DNA of 64,000 nucleotides from Caenorhabditis remanei. Its lineage: Eukaryota > Nematoda > Chromadorea > Rhabditida > Rhabditidae. The stretch covers positions 19,592,001 to 19,656,000 of the forward strand of contig NC_071332.1 in assembly GCF_010183535.1 (NCBI RefSeq), written 5' to 3'. Positions 1-13,864 of the stretch are shown here, in pieces. Every line of letters begins with the position of its first letter. Within the stretch, counting starts at the first letter, position 1. The notes under the pieces are model-generated. The model worked only from the letters and a program-made list of their open reading frames with translations, did no database searches and had not been told where the DNA came from. The translations under genes were made by a program, and so were the position numbers.

Positions 1-1588
1 CAGATCTCAGTGATCTCCTCCGCTGCTCATTCTATTAATAGCTGCTCCACCAATCGGATTGGTCCAATCCAGGCGGTGCAAACTTCTCTAAAAAGATCAT
101 ATCTTCTTCTCCTCCTCTTCCACAAAGTACGCAGAGAGACAAAGAAGAAGAAAAAAGAGAAAAAAGAGAAGAAGCGGAAAACTAATCAGAAACTTAATTA
201 CGACACCACTCGTCTCTCTCTTCTCCATGAGATTCATCTCTATCTCTTTTTCGTTCTTTTCGGACGAAAAACGGAGGAATCCAATTTTGAGAAAATTGAA
301 CGAGAAAAAGAGAACAAGTGGTCTTTTTTATGTGTGGAGATCACTTTTTGAGCGCTTTTTGAGCAAATTTGAACCAAAAATGATCCGTTTTTGGACTGTT
401 TTTCAGCCAAAATCGCAGTTTCTTGGCTTCCAGATATCAAGAACGCGTCTAAGGTGCGCCAGATGCCGATTCTTCTTTGAAGAAAAACTGATTGGAAACG
501 CGCCAAAGGCGCGCCAGACTCGTAGATTTTCACAAATATAGGCGGTGGAGATCACTTTATGGTCGCATTTAGTGCGTTTTGAGCAAATTTGAACCAAAAA
601 TGATCCGTTTGAACTGGTTTTCAGCCGAAATCGCAGTTTCTTGGCTTCGAAATGTCAAAATTGCGATTTTCCGCTGATTTTACCTTCCAGATAGGAAAAT
701 CTGAGTTTTAAGCTGGTTTTCAGTCGAAAAACTTGATTTTTCAGTGATTTTCTATGAGAAAACTTGGCTGAGCAGAAAATAGCGGTTTTTATGGATTTTT
801 AGCGGGAAACCGAGATTTTCAAGCGATTTTATTCCAGAAAACGTGCAGAATGCTCGCGGGCGGAAAATTGCAGTTTTTCATGGATTTTCAGCCAAAAAAC
901 GAGATTTTCAGCTTCCTTATGTGGATATCACTTTTTGGCCGCTTTCAGTGCGTTTTTAAGCAAATTTGCTCCAAAAATGACCCGTTTGGACTGTTTTTTC
1001 AGCTAATATCGCAGTTTCGTCACCTCCAGCTGTCAAAATTGTGTTTTAAACCAATTTTCAGCTCCAGATCTGAAAATCTGAGTTTTTGAACTGGTTTTCA
1101 GTCGAAAAACAAGTTTTTTCGGCGAGTTCCTTTCAGAAAACTGGGCTCAGCCGAAAATTGCAGTTTTTATGGATTTTCAGCCGGAAAACGAGGTTTTCAG
1201 CTAATTTTAAGCTGAAAATCGGGTTTTTATCGGTTTTTTTTACCTCCAGCTGTCAACATGGCGTTTTAGACCAATTTTCAGCTCCAGATATGAAAATCTA
1301 AGTTTTTGAACTGGTTTTCAATCGGAAAACCAGATTTTTCAGTGATTTTCATCCAGAAAACGTGCAGAATGCTCCCGGGCTGAAAATTGCAGTTTTTCAT
1401 GGATTTTCAGCCTATTTTAAGCTTGAAACTGAAAATTTTCAGTCCCTTTCGCTTCCAATTCCTCCAGTTTTCTCCTCATTTCTTCAATATCTTAAAGTAC
1501 ACTGTACTTTCTCTCTTCTTGCAACCACATGCTTCATCTATTTTGCTCTCTCTTTTTCCATCTGAAAGACGGAAAAAAGAAAAGAGGG

Positions 1589-1619
1589 TCCCCCCCCCCC
1601 CTCTCTCTCTGAAAGTCAT
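1589..1619. repeat. Poly-C tract followed by (CT)n
   Basis: A run of 12 C residues (1590-1601) is followed directly by CT dinucleotides. On the minus strand this is a G12 tract, able in principle to form a G-quadruplex. Confidence 0.9.
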
Positions 1620-4059
1620 GTGCCTAGTACATTGGGACTTTTTGAGACATTGGAGACCAGTTTGAGAGAAATAGAAATTGGTGTAGTTTGAACCGAATTT
1701 TCTGGGAGAATTGACCCTTAGGAAGTACTTTTTCGAAAAAATACGAAAATTTGAGTAAATGACGAAGTTTTGGTCGTTTTTAGTCAGGAAGACCTCCAGA
1801 GATCTGGAAAACACTAAAAATCTGGAAATTTTGAGTCTCAGAATTCAAATTTCAGCATTTTTTGATGATTTTCAGTCGTTTAAACTCTGAAATTCCTCGT
1901 GTAACAATAGAATCTGAAAGTCTGAAAATTCAGCTTAAATTTGACTATTTTACTGTATTTTTCAGTCCGGAATCTCAAATTTGACCATCTGGAGTCATTT
2001 CTGGATCTAGAGATCTGAAAATCTGGTCGGGAACCTCAATTTCCAACAAAGTCTGGCATTTTAGACTTTGATACTCTATTTAAGGAATTTAAGTCCAAAA
2101 TAAGAGAATTTTGAAATCTGGGACCTCCAGAATTCGAAATTTCGGGTTTTTGGCCTCAAGTTTGACGGATTTGAGTCAAAACCTCAAAATCTGATATTTT
2201 GGTCAATTTCCTGGTCCACTAGACCGCCAGAACCTTGAAATTCGAGAAAATTTTCAAATTTTGGAGATAATCGACCTCCAATGTCCTCTCTAAAAAGTAC
2301 TCTTTTTTTTTCTTTAAAACGAAAAAAAAGTCAAAAGTACTTGATGAGAAGACACTTGTCCTTGGAGACGTCGTCAACGTCTCCAATTATAAAATTCCAT
2401 TTTGGTGATGGATGGAATTCGAAGAGACCTAGAGACATTGAGGAAACTGGTGTTCCCTCAAGGTTCTTTGTTGAAATTTTTGAAATTTGAGAGTTTTGGA
2501 ACTTCAATTTCAGTTATTTGACAAAATCTGTATTTTCGATTCGATCTCAGAATGAAAATTCTAGAAAATCTGAAAATTTTACGAAGATTTTAATTTCCGC
2601 GAGCCCATTGGCTATTCAATCAAGTGCCTGATTCATTCAGTCCTATGGCAGCGGCGGCCGGCTGAAAATAGATTGAGTTTCCAGAAAAACACGTTCTCTC
2701 TCCATCTCATGTGACCTTATATGTTCACTTACTTGCTCACGGAGCACACGAGATTGTGGTCAGCAGGTCGAGGGGAGAGAGGGTCCCTAGGACGTGTCTT
2801 CTAGGAGTGCGTCACTTTTTTCTCTGTGAAATCACAGCATTCTGGCTGAAAATCTCTGAAATTTGAGAGTTTTGGACCTTGAATTCCAGTTATTTGACAG
2901 TTTTCAATTCGATCTCAGAATGAAAATTCTGGAAAATCTGAAATTTTGAGACTTTTCTGAAAATTTTCAGCTCAAATTTGGCGAATTTCGATCATTTTTA
3001 GTCCGGAAGACCTGCAGAAGTCAAAATCTGGAAACAGGGGTCTGCTTTTTCTGATAATTTTCAGTTAAAATCGGAAAATTCGAAAAAGTCTGAATTCTGG
3101 ATTTTCAATTCGGTCTCAGAATGAAAATTCTGGAAAATCTGAAATTTTCGAGTTCCTATGCTTGAATTTCAGTTTTTTCTCAATTTCACAAATTCCGATC
3201 ATTTGGATCTGAAAATCTGGAAATTTTTGAGTTTCAACATTCAATTTTCAGCTTTTTCTGAAAATTTGTTTTGGCCCTGCAAATCTTCTTGGAACCCGTC
3301 TCCAGAATCCCGGCCGTTGGATTCATTTCCACATGGAAAAACCTGAAAATCGGAAAATTCCAGGTTTTCAGACTCATTTTCCTGTCCGAAATCTGGAAAT
3401 CTGAAATTTTTGCCCGTTTTTTTGTCATTTTCCCTTGAAAAATGTCATAAAATTCTCGAAATTTCTGGTCAAGGACCCTCTTTTCCATGTGACCACTCCA
3501 TGTGCTCACTTGTTCCTGCTCTCTCTCTGTGCCGCCCGTTCTCCCATGTTTGGTGTTCTCTGGAAATGTTGTGAGTGTCTATGCTCACGTGACCAGTTGA
3601 AAAGAGAGAATGAGGAAAAAGAGCCTGAGCAACGTGAGCACAAGACTCAAAGAGCACGGAAATAATTGAATCAGGTTGAAAAAAGCGGTTTTTGGGTTAA
3701 AATTGAGGGTTTTGGCTTAAAAATCACTAATTTTCCATTGAAAATTGCGGTTTTTGGCTTAAATATCCCACTTTTTGAGTGAAAATTTCGTTTTTTTTTA
3801 AAGCGAAAATTGAGGTTTTTGGCTTAAAAATCCCGAATTTTCGTCTGAAAATCGCGGTTTTATGCGAAAATTGAGGGTTTTGGCTTAAATATCCCACTTT
3901 TTGTCTAAAAATCGCGGGTTTTCACCCAAAAATCCCCGAATTTTCACACAAAAATTCCATTTTTCAAGACTCTATCAGCTGATAATGCACTGTGCCATCT
4001 CTATCAGTCTCCGTCTCCCACCCCAAACTACAGTTTCCCCGAAGGTGAAAGACGCCAAG

Positions 4060-4116
4060 TACACACACACACACACTTCTTATTTATGTTTGTATGTGTG
4101 TGTGTTTTTGTGTGCT
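4060..4116. repeat. (CA)n ... (TG)n microsatellite pair
   Basis: A CA run near 4062-4075 and a TG run near 4095-4110 face each other, separated by about 20 nt, so a single strand could fold back on itself. No gene is seen on either side. Confidence 0.75.
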
Positions 4117-7100
4117 AGTCGGTGCCTCTCGCAGTGTCTTATGACCTTCTTTTCGAATAATTTTGATCGTCGACAGGCGCCGGCGGTGGCTGGCCACCGG
4201 CCGCCCCGACACGTGACATGGATCAAAGATTCGGTGCACTAGGAGTTTGCATCTTTTAGCACCATCAGATGATAGACAGATAGAGGAGAAAAGTGATAAG
4301 AGAGAGACAGAGAGAATGCAATGTTGATTGTTTTGTTTTCGAATTGAAGGAATCGAGAAATTGAGACTGAAAACATGACCGAGTTTGCTCAAAAATTGGT
4401 TCATTTTGGCAGATTTTGGACTGAAATTGGCCTTGGGTTAGTTATAGTTTTTTGGTCAATTCTAGCTTAAAATAGACCAAGTTTGCTCAAAAATTGGTTC
4501 ATTTCAACAAATTTTGGCTGAAAATGAGCTGAAATCGAGTTTTTGATGTTTTCAAGTGAAAAATCACGATTTTTCAGCTCTGAAAACTCGAAAAAATGAC
4601 GATTTTCGGCTCAGGAACGCCACGGAATGGCTCTGACAATCTGGATTTTTGACCGAAAATCGAATTTTTTCGAATTTGGGACGTTCTGAAACGGTGACGC
4701 CTCGAAACTGGGTACTGTACCCCAGAAAATGAACTAAAATTGAGATTTTCAAAGGTTTTCAAGCGAAAAATCATGATTTTTCAGCTAAAAACTTTTAAAA
4801 AATGACGATTTTCAACACAGGGACGTTTCGAAACCGTTTAGCCTCAAGAATAGAAATTTGGAGGTTTTCAAGCGGAAAATCATGATTTTTCAGCTAAAAA
4901 CTCTAAAAATGACGATAGGGACGTTTCGAAACCGTTTGGAAAGCAAAATGTGGAAATTTAGTGCTCCATGTCCTGAATCTGGGATCTTGGAGTAATTTCC
5001 ACTTGGAAAACACTAAAAATCTGGAAATTTTGAGTCTCAGAATTCAATTTTCAGCATTTTTTTTGACGATTTTCAGTCCGGGATCTGAACATTTCGAAAC
5101 GCCCTTTTTTTTTGAGCCGAATGAGTCACCAACCGGTCTCTTTCCCTCGGGACCCCTCATTTTCCATATCTCAATGTATTCATGAAACGAGAAATAGACG
5201 ATAATTGGTCTCTCATAAAAAATTTGTCGAATTTATACGAGTTTCCCCGATTAAAGGGTATACTGTAGCTAATTTTCGAGTCAATTTCTGAGCCAATAAC
5301 CACAAATCTCTCAAGAAGAAACGTGACTCATTTCGAATTCATTGGCTCTGAAAAGGAGCAATGTCCACCACCGAAATGAAGGCGAGAAGAGAGAGACGGA
5401 GACGGAGAAACGGAGAAAGAGAGAGATAGAACACGTGAACGTACACACAGCTGATTCTCTTTGTATATGATGAAAGACGAAAAGAAAAGAGGAAGGAAAA
5501 GAAGAAAAACGGGAAGGAAGTGAAGAGAGAGAGAAACATTCATTTTTTCGAAATGTTTCGTTTCCTTACTCTCCCCTTTTTGGGCGGCGGTTTTATTGCC
5601 CTCTGTGCCTCCTTGTTAGTCGGAAAGTGACTGAAAAGGCCCCAAAACCCGAAAAATTGGTCCAGATTTGACCAGTTTTTGCTCAATTCTAGCTCAAAAA
5701 AGATCAAATTTGGTTAATTTTGACTGAAAATGGTCGAAAAATGGTCCAGATTCGACCAAAAACTGATATCCGGCTCGTTGGCCACCAAAAATTGGCAAAA
5801 ATGGGCAAAAATTGGTCAAGAATGGTTGATTGTAGACCTAGAACTATCAAGACTGAAAATAGCGTCAAAATGTGGCAAAATTGGTTTTTTCTATCTGAAA
5901 AATGACCAATTTTTCTCTAAAATTGGTTCATTTTGGCAGATTTTAGCCTGAAAATTGGCTTTTTTGACTGAAATTTTCACAGGAATACGACCAAAACTAG
6001 TTTTTTGCTCAATAATTGGTTGATTTCTGCAGATTTCGGACTGAAATTGACCATGGGTCAGTTACAGATGAAAAATGGCCAAAATGGTCGTTTTGACTGA
6101 AACTTTCATTGGAAACGGCCCCGAAATTCTACAGAAATCTCAAATTTTCGAGACTTGGATAGGCCTGGGGAGCTGAAAATGCTTGAAAATCTCAAATTCG
6201 AAACGGTCTGGGGACTGAAAGCTCCTCAAAATCTCAAATTTTCAGCATTTTCAATCCAAAAATGCTCCAGAAATCTCAAATTTTCGAGACTGGAAATTTG
6301 TTTTTGCCCCAATTCTAGCCGAAAAATGACCAAATTTCGTCAAAAATTGGCCAATTTCGGCCGGAAACGCCCCCCCACAATCGATGTGTTACTGTTCTTC
6401 TTCTCTCGTATCATATCGAAATGATACATAGAAAAAGAAAGAAACACCTTGATTCGTCACTCTCTGTGTCTCTTTCTCTCTTTGCTCTAAGCGTTGAGAA
6501 ATGATAGAGGAAGTGGGCGTGGTGTGTGTGGAGGTGACTCAAAGAGCACATTGAGAAAAGGAGAGCAAAAAAGAAGTGGTGTAGACCAAGAAACATTTCG
6601 AAATGTTTTGCTCACTTTATTATGCTCATTTCCTTGTTTATTTGGCTGAAAATTGTGAAAATTTGCGAAATTTTTCAGTAAAACTGTGAAAAATTGGCAG
6701 TTTCCCCACTTTCTGGAGTCATTTTCCATCAGTTTTATGGTCAGAATTTGAGTTTTGCTACTAAGACACTTTGTGGACTGAAAGTGCTGAAAATTTGAGA
6801 TTCCTGGAACATTTTCAGACACCAGACAGATCCAAATCTCGAAATTTTGAGTTTTCTGAAGCATTTTGGACTGAAATATGCTGAAAATTTGAGATTTTGA
6901 GGTATTTTCAGACACCACATTTGATCCAAATCTCAAAAACTTGAGTTTTTGGAGCATTTTGGCCTGAAAATGCTGAAAATTTGAGATTTTTAGGCAGTCT
7001 CAGACACTACATCGATCCAAATCTCGAAAATTTGAGATTTTTGGAGCATTTTTTGTCTGAAACTGCTGAAAATTTGAGATTTCTGGATCATTTTCCAATG

Positions 7101-7599
7101 AAAATGTCTGAAATGCCCAATTTTTGAGTATTTCTGATAGAATTGGAATCTAGGACATTCTGAAAATCGCGGTTTCAAAACGGCTCGGTTTCAGAACGTC
7201 CCAGGACCCAATTACGTCGGAAACACCTATTTTTGGCGTTTTCAGCTTCTAGGTCGATCCAAATCTTGAAAAATTGAGTTTATTGGAGCATTTTGAACTG
7301 AAAATGCTGAAAATTTGACATTTTTCGCCCCCAAAAAACCGGTTTCCCCTCCCCATATTTCCTCCTCTTCACGTGAACACTGATTCTTTGATCAGAGTGG
7401 AAAAATGACTCGGCTTCTCTCATCTCATCACTTCCACCCACCCAAACGAATCACTTTTTCGCGGAACAAGAGATATTTTTTGATCACAACACAAAAAATA
7501 CCATTTTGACCGTTTTTTGGTGATTTCTAGGTCGAAAAATTCCGTTTTCGAGCCAATTTTGAGCGAAAAAACTTATTTTTAGCCCGTTTTTGAGATCCA

Positions 7600-7700
7600 T
7601 TACGTATCTATATGCAAATGAGGCTTCCACCTCCACCCATTGTTTGAATTTTAATGAATTCTATCAGATATTCATTAAATTGTGCCCCTTGCATACTTGA
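7600..7700. promoter_or_regulatory. Possible enhancer patch with POU octamer
   Basis: ATGCAAAT at 7612-7619 is a consensus POU octamer. It sits in about 100 bp whose composition (TTAATGAATT, ATTCATTAAAT) breaks from the surrounding repetitive DNA. Function is inferred from the motif alone. Confidence 0.25.
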
Positions 7701-9065
7701 TGCCAATTTCCATCGATTCTGGACGATTTTATGGCTTTTTGGGCCCAAAAATTCCGTTTTTGGACAATTTTTTACCCTAAAATGGCTTTATGGACATTTT
7801 TTAGGCTTTAAATGACTATTTTTGGCCTAAAATGCCAATTTTCGGTCGATTAGGAATACATTTCGAAACATTTCGAATTGTTCGCCTATTTCGCAAGAAA
7901 TAGTACCTACCTGGGTGCTAAGACACTGTTTGTTTACTCACGTCAACCCACCCGCCACTACAACAAAAAGTACAAACATCAGGAACCGAATCTCGAAAAT
8001 TTGAGAATTTTGGACCATTTTTGGACTGAAAATGCTGAAAAGTTGGGATTTTTTGTCTGAAAAAGATGAAAATTTCAGTTTTGAGAAGAAAAAAGGTCAA
8101 AAAGATGATCCCGGAAAAATAAGAAGACGTCTTCTTAATCCGTTCGCCTAATTCCTGAAGACGTTCTGTCTGATCAGATGACGAAAGATTTCGAAAGTTT
8201 TCCTTCAGAATTGTCATCTGATGACAATTAGAGCGAATTTGGGTATTTTCACGCTGAAAAAGCTCTGAAATTTTCGAGTTTTTGACATCTGGAACCCTCC
8301 AGGAGTCTCCAGATGATGATTTTCAGAGTTTTTGACATCAGAAACCCCAAAATCCAGATCTATGGCTTCCCGGGGTGCAAACATTCTTGTTTTGACGTAA
8401 AAACGCTGAAAATTGTACCTTAGAAACCACCAGAATCACATTTTGAGCCTAAAAAGCTGAAATTTTCTGATTTTAGCACTGAAAATCTCAAATTTCGGAC
8501 GGTTATTCAATCCCAACATTACGAAAAACGGTATCGTTTATCTGTTCGGAATCTTTCGATCATCTTCCGATTGAAATTGCGCAATTGAATAGCATTGCGC
8601 TAAATCGCGCCGTCCGTTTTTTTCTCGTTTGTCGTCGTCGACGTCGTCGTGTCGATTTGGCCTCCATGTATTCGTCGCCGAAAAATTTTCGGTTTGGTGG
8701 CGGAAAGTACACTGGCACTCGGTCGGGTCTAATATCGAAAACGTTTAGTTTTTGGAATTGGAGGTCATTTAGTGTCGTCGTTAGATTCTGGAGCCTTCTG
8801 GAAGGCTGAAATTCGGATTTTTTGGATCTAGACGATTCTGGAAGTCTTCTGAAACGCTCTCAGAATCAGAATTTCCAAATCTAGGAGATTCTGAATAATT
8901 CTGTAGAGTTTTTGACCTGAAACTTCTGAAGTTTCACATTCAGTACCTCGATTCCAGAGAATTCTGATTCCGAAAATAAAGGAAATTCTGTTGAAATTTT
9001 CCGGTTTTTCAGTCAGAAATGAGGTTGGGAATGGCCTAGACAAGATTTTCCAGCATAGATCCGTT

Positions 9066-9355
9066 TAGATATAGTTGAAAATGAGATTTTCGAGGTTCTA
9101 GTTCCGAAAATTCTGAATTTTCCGGATAAATTCATCCAGAATCCTCTAGAAACCTCCTTTGAGGTTCTGAATTGGGAATAACTCGAAATTTCTGAATTCT
9201 TACTTCTAAAAGAATCTGAAAATTCAGAAATTTCGAGTTAATCCCAATTCAGAACCTCAAAGGAGGATTCTAGAGGATTCTAGATGAATTGTCCTGAAGA
9301 TTCAGAATTTCCGAGACTAGAACCTCGAAAATCTCATTTTCAGCTACATCTAGTA
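9066..9355. repeat. 290-bp palindrome
   Basis: The left arm starts near 9066 and runs toward a centre at about 9210; the right arm ends near 9355 as its near-perfect reverse complement (both ends carry GATTTTCGAGGTTCTAG or its complement). It is an isolated foldback unit with no coding potential. Confidence 0.85.
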
Positions 9356-9989
9356 CTGGAAAATCGTATCTTGGCTCATTTTTGACTGAAAATCTGGAAA
9401 TTTTCAACAGGATTCCCCTTTCATTCTTACAATCGCTAAACGATTACGAAACCCCCCGAATCGGCGAAAAGGAGTAAACCGCCCCTCTACTATACCTGGT
9501 AGAAGATGAGTCACATCATTCAGGTTTGCCGGGCGACCCGCATTTCGTTTTTTTTCGTTTTCCGATTTGCGAAATGTTGACTCGGTTTGGTCATGTTTGC
9601 ACTGCAAGCGTTTTGTATGTTATATGGTTTCGACCCCTTTTTCCATGAAGAGAGAACTGTTTATGGATTTTCAGCCATTTTCATCCAAAAAAATGACTGA
9701 AAACCCGTTTGGATTAATTCTGAACTGTTGGGATTAGTCTATAACGGTTTTGTTCAGAAAGGGCAATTTTTTGGGCGATTTTGAACGATTTTGAGCCATT
9801 TTTGATGGAAATCGGCATTTTCAGCCTTCAAATTCTGACATATTGTAAAAGTGCATTTCCGAGTCGAAAAAAGTGATTTTTCCTGCAAAAACACTATTTT
9901 TGAGTGACTTTCAGCTAAAAACCCTGTTTTTCACGTCATTCCTTCTCGAAATTTGTCGGATTCTCTCTCCAAATTTTCCCAAAATTTGG

Positions 9990-10320
9990 CAGTGACACGA
10001 GGTGTGATACTCTTATCACCTTTCTCTTCCTCCTCCCCTCCGTCCGCGTCCGTCAACAAAACATCAGTTTATATTGTTTCCTTCCCTCCCATCGCCGCCG
10101 CCTCTCTTCCTCTTCCTTCTTCAGTTTTTTGTCGTTTTTGGGAAGGATGCATCGATTCGTTTCGTTTTTCGATTCGATTCAATCATCACTAACTTCCCAA
10201 TCAGTTTGTCTCTATTTCTCTCACTGAAATAGAGCGGAGACTGATCAGTTAGTTGTGTCTGTCGGTGCCCGGTGTCCTCCTACTCCTGACTGACTGACGG
10301 CGTCAATCGCCAAATCACCA
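9990..10320. promoter_or_regulatory. Promoter-like CT-rich region
   Basis: A CT-rich, non-repetitive stretch that carries a GATA-type site (TTATCA at 10013-10018) and a CTTCTTCAG acceptor-like end. It differs clearly from the flanking repeats. It could hold a promoter or a 5' non-coding exon of the gene at 16581-24541. This is an inference from composition. Confidence 0.25.
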
Positions 10321-10499
10321 ATCATGTTTTGTGAGAAACATCACGATGTGTACCGTTTTTGGTGGTGTAGCACGCGGTCAAAATTGGCTCCAGATGCCCA
10401 GAAATCTGACATATGGCGCCTTTTGTTAACACCTCAATTTTCGTGTCTCCGAGACGTGGAAATGCCACATTTTTGAGTCTTTTGACCCGGAAAAGTGGA

Positions 10500-10825
10500 A
10501 ATTTTGGTCCAAACACGCCAGAGGTGCGCCAGCATGGAGTTTTGACATAAAATCCAACTTTTCGTCGTTTTTGACCATAAAAACGCGTCAAAGGTGTGCG
10601 CCAGATGCTTTTTTGATATGAAAAGTCGAAGTTTTTGACTCTGAAAAAGAGCAAATTCGACAAAAACCTTGAAAATTTATCTAAAAACGCGTCAAAGGTG
10701 CGCCAGACGATCGTTTTGACATAAAAATCGAAATTACCGGCTATAGTCATGTCTAAATTGGAGCCCATAATTTTGATCCTTCTTTGATCATGAAAACGCG
10801 CCAAAGGTGCGCCAGACGCCTGATT
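10500..10825. repeat. Cluster of 22-bp GC-core repeats
   Basis: Copies of AACGCGTCAAAGGTGCGCCA or close variants lie near 10515, 10573, 10684 and 10795. They are embedded in AT-rich DNA at a spacing of about 60-110 bp. Confidence 0.85.
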
Positions 10826-12599
10826 TTTTGAATCTGAAACGTCCGTTTGACGGGATTCTGAAGTTTTTGAGTCTGAAACTTGAATTAGATGGATCTAGAC
10901 GGATATAGTCGGATTTTTGAGCTCCTGGAGTAATTTCAAGTGGCCTCAATCCTAATTTCGTGGATCTAAACCGATTTAGGACGTTTTTAAAGTCTGAAAC
11001 TGTCAGAAACAATAATTTTTGATGTTTTACATGCCAAAACATGTGCTTAGAATTAAAGTTTTAAAAAAAATAGTGCTGAAAATGGTCACATTGTTCAATT
11101 TTCAGTAATTCTGTGGGCCTAAAACCATCCAGAAGTTCCAGAAGTTCTCACTCACAGTTTTTGTGATTGATTTTAGACCGATTTTTAGTTTTTCCAAACG
11201 CTGAAAATACTCGGAAACGTCTTTTTTTTTGGAGGTTTTGGATGGATTTTCAGGGTTTCTAGCGTCTGTAATTGATCTGGAAACTTCATAAGTCAACTTT
11301 TGGAGTGAGAATGATTTGGTTCATGGATCTCAGTTTCATGAGTCTAAATCCGATACTAGCGGCGTTAGATCCCGAAAATCCGGTCAGAAGCCGACTTTGA
11401 GGGTTTCCATAGTCAAAAATTGGAATTAGACCGTCTAGATTGTGGATTCTGGATTCTGAAATCGGTCTGAAACTTCAAAAATGAGTTTTTTTTTTCATTT
11501 TCCTCCTCCAAATTTCCTCCAGAATCCAATTCTCTCCTCTAATTGCCTCCCACCCTGTTGGCTACAACATGTTCCTCCGATTACCGTCGTGGGTGTGGTC
11601 TCCCCCCCGGGTGTTTGTAGAATGATTTTTGATTAGTTCGATTCAATTTCTAGTTTGTCACTATAGAGTCAGGTATTACTATCTGAAAAAAAGGCTGAAA
11701 ATTGGAATCTTCTGGAATCGGATTCTGCTGATTTCAGATTCAGATGACTTCTGACATCCTGAATCATTGATACTGTAGTGTACTGTACATGCGTCATTTA
11801 ACTTTAATAGTTGCGTCCCATCTCGTATCGGCAACTGTTCAAAGACCACCGTGTACTTACTAGAATTCGTCGTTCGTCGACCACATGGCCGAAAAATTCG
11901 AGTTTTCAATCATTTTGGCTGAAAATTTCAGCCAATTTCAGCCAAAAACACCTCATGACACCTAGAATAAGCATTCCCATGCCATTCGGGTCATATGGAG
12001 AGCAGGTGCAAATATATTTAATATTTACATATCACACATTTGTGATAATGGCTTAGCACGTCTTCTTTTTTCTTATTTTCTTCCTGCAAAAAAGGAAAAA
12101 AAAGAAGAAAAATAATTGAGATGTTATTCCGTTTTTCTTCTCCTCCCCCTGCTTGGTCACTCCAACTCTAATCTCTATTTTGGAGGCAGTGGTGACCAAG
12201 AGGAAGTGAGACACAAAAAATTGTGCTCGAGGAGAGTGATTAAGCTGAAAAAGCTGAAAAACTTGGTCAGAAATCACCAGTTTTTTTTTTGATTTTTGGC
12301 CTCCTTGATTAGTTTTTACACGTTTTGGAGAGTTTTGCTTCAAAACAAAACCCAAAAAACGAGTTCGGAGCCGCTTAGAGCCATTTTCAGCGCCTGAAAA
12401 GCTGAAAATCGGTCTAAAATCTCAAAAACTAAGTCTGAATAAGTTTTAAGCAATTCCGGACAGTTTTCGGCCCTCAAAAAGGCTAAAAAATCGATTTTCC
12501 CAAGGATTGTGCTAATTGGCCAATTAACACCTCAATTTTAGTGTCTCCGACGTGGAAATGGCATGTTTTTTGAGTCTTTTTGACCCGAAAAAGTCTAAA

Positions 12600-12910
12600 T
12601 TTCGATCCAAAAACGCGTCAAAGGTGCGCCAGACAAGAATTTTGGTATAAAGATTCCCTGATTGTGAGCCATTTCCCCCTAAAAACGCGCCAAAGGTGCT
12701 CCAGATGCTTTTTTGATGTGAAAAATCGACTTTTTTAACTCTGAACAACGGCGAATTCGACAAAAACATTGAAAATTGAGCCTAAAACGCGTCGAAGGTG
12801 CGCCAGACAATAAAAACCGATAATTTCGGTTATAATCATGTCGAGTCCAGATCCCCAGATTTTGAGCTGTTTTTGAACATAAAAACGCGTCAAAGGTGCG
12901 CCAGGTAGTT
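12600..12910. repeat. Cluster of 22-bp GC-core repeats
   Basis: Four copies of the same core lie near 12611, 12684, 12786 and 12886, at roughly 75-100 bp spacing. The filler between cores (for example CTTTTTTGATGTGAAAAATC) is also shared with the cluster at 10500 and the one at 15100. Confidence 0.85.
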
Positions 12911-13276
12911 TTGGAATTTCCGTTCGACACGTCCCTGGTGACCACGCCCCTTCCACGTCTTCTTCTTCTTTTCGAAACAAGAAGATGAAGGAAGAACTAG
13001 TTCAAAAAGTGTCACCTGTCTTCTTCTTCTCTATCTCTTATATTCCTCATAAAAAATCGGGAAAAAAACGAAAAGAGAGATATGACGACGTCTTCTGATG
13101 CAACACAACTTTTTTTCATTAGACTAAAAGTGCTGTGCGACTCCGCCCACTTTGTGCACATGCTCATGTGCTCTCGGCTTCTTCCAGAAAAGGGAGGAGG
13201 CTCCGCCCACTTTTGACGGGCAGCAGTCATTTTTCGCCTCGCACGTTTTGTCGGAGAGAGAACAAAAACTGTTCCC

Positions 13277-13298
13277 TTATCAATATGATAAGTTATCA
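13277..13298. promoter_or_regulatory. Triple GATA-site cluster
   Basis: TTATCA at 13277-13282, TGATAAG at 13286-13292 and TTATCA at 13293-13298 lie within 22 bp. GATA factors bind such sites in nematodes; a role here is inference. Confidence 0.3.
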
Positions 13299-13864
13299 TC
13301 TGAATTTCACGTGATTGAAAAATCAGATGAAAAGTTTCGTATACAAAAACGGAATTTTCGCTGTTTTTCGCTTCTCAAACACCGTTTTATTCGGTTTTTT
13401 TTTTCGATTTTCCGATGTTATTTTCCCAGAATAACATTTACGGAGAGCATTATGAATGAGAGTGTACATATTTGTCACTATGACACTCTCGTTTTTTTTT
13501 TCCATTCCCATCCCAACCCGACCACCTGTCGCTAACACAAACATTCTCGTCGTCTCGTCTCCACCTTCCAAATTTCTGTATTTGTGTTTGTACTAGTACG
13601 TTTTTGGAGATGGTGGGGGGGATGGCCAGATGTCATGTCTCGACACACGACGAGAGGGTAATCCCCGGATCCATCTGTCTGCGGAGACCTGCAGCAGCAG
13701 CAGATACTGTGTCAATTTTGCTAGCGAGTTTTGACAACCGTTTTTGACCCCGGAATCCTAGATTTTGGTTTGCGGATTCAGAATCCAGTTGACTGATTCT
13801 AGGCTCCTGGATCTTGGATTCAGAATCTTGACTTCGTTTTGATCGGAAAAAGTCGAAATTTCGG

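Noticed and set aside
10..351. 113-aa open frame at the window start, possibly an exon
   Set aside because: No donor gives the 2-nt phase needed by the exon at 16581, and the frame soon becomes a Lys/Glu run in low-complexity DNA.
8121..8136. Perfect 16-bp palindrome AAGAAGACGTCTTCTT
   Set aside because: Short enough to be expected in this repeat-rich DNA; no supporting context.
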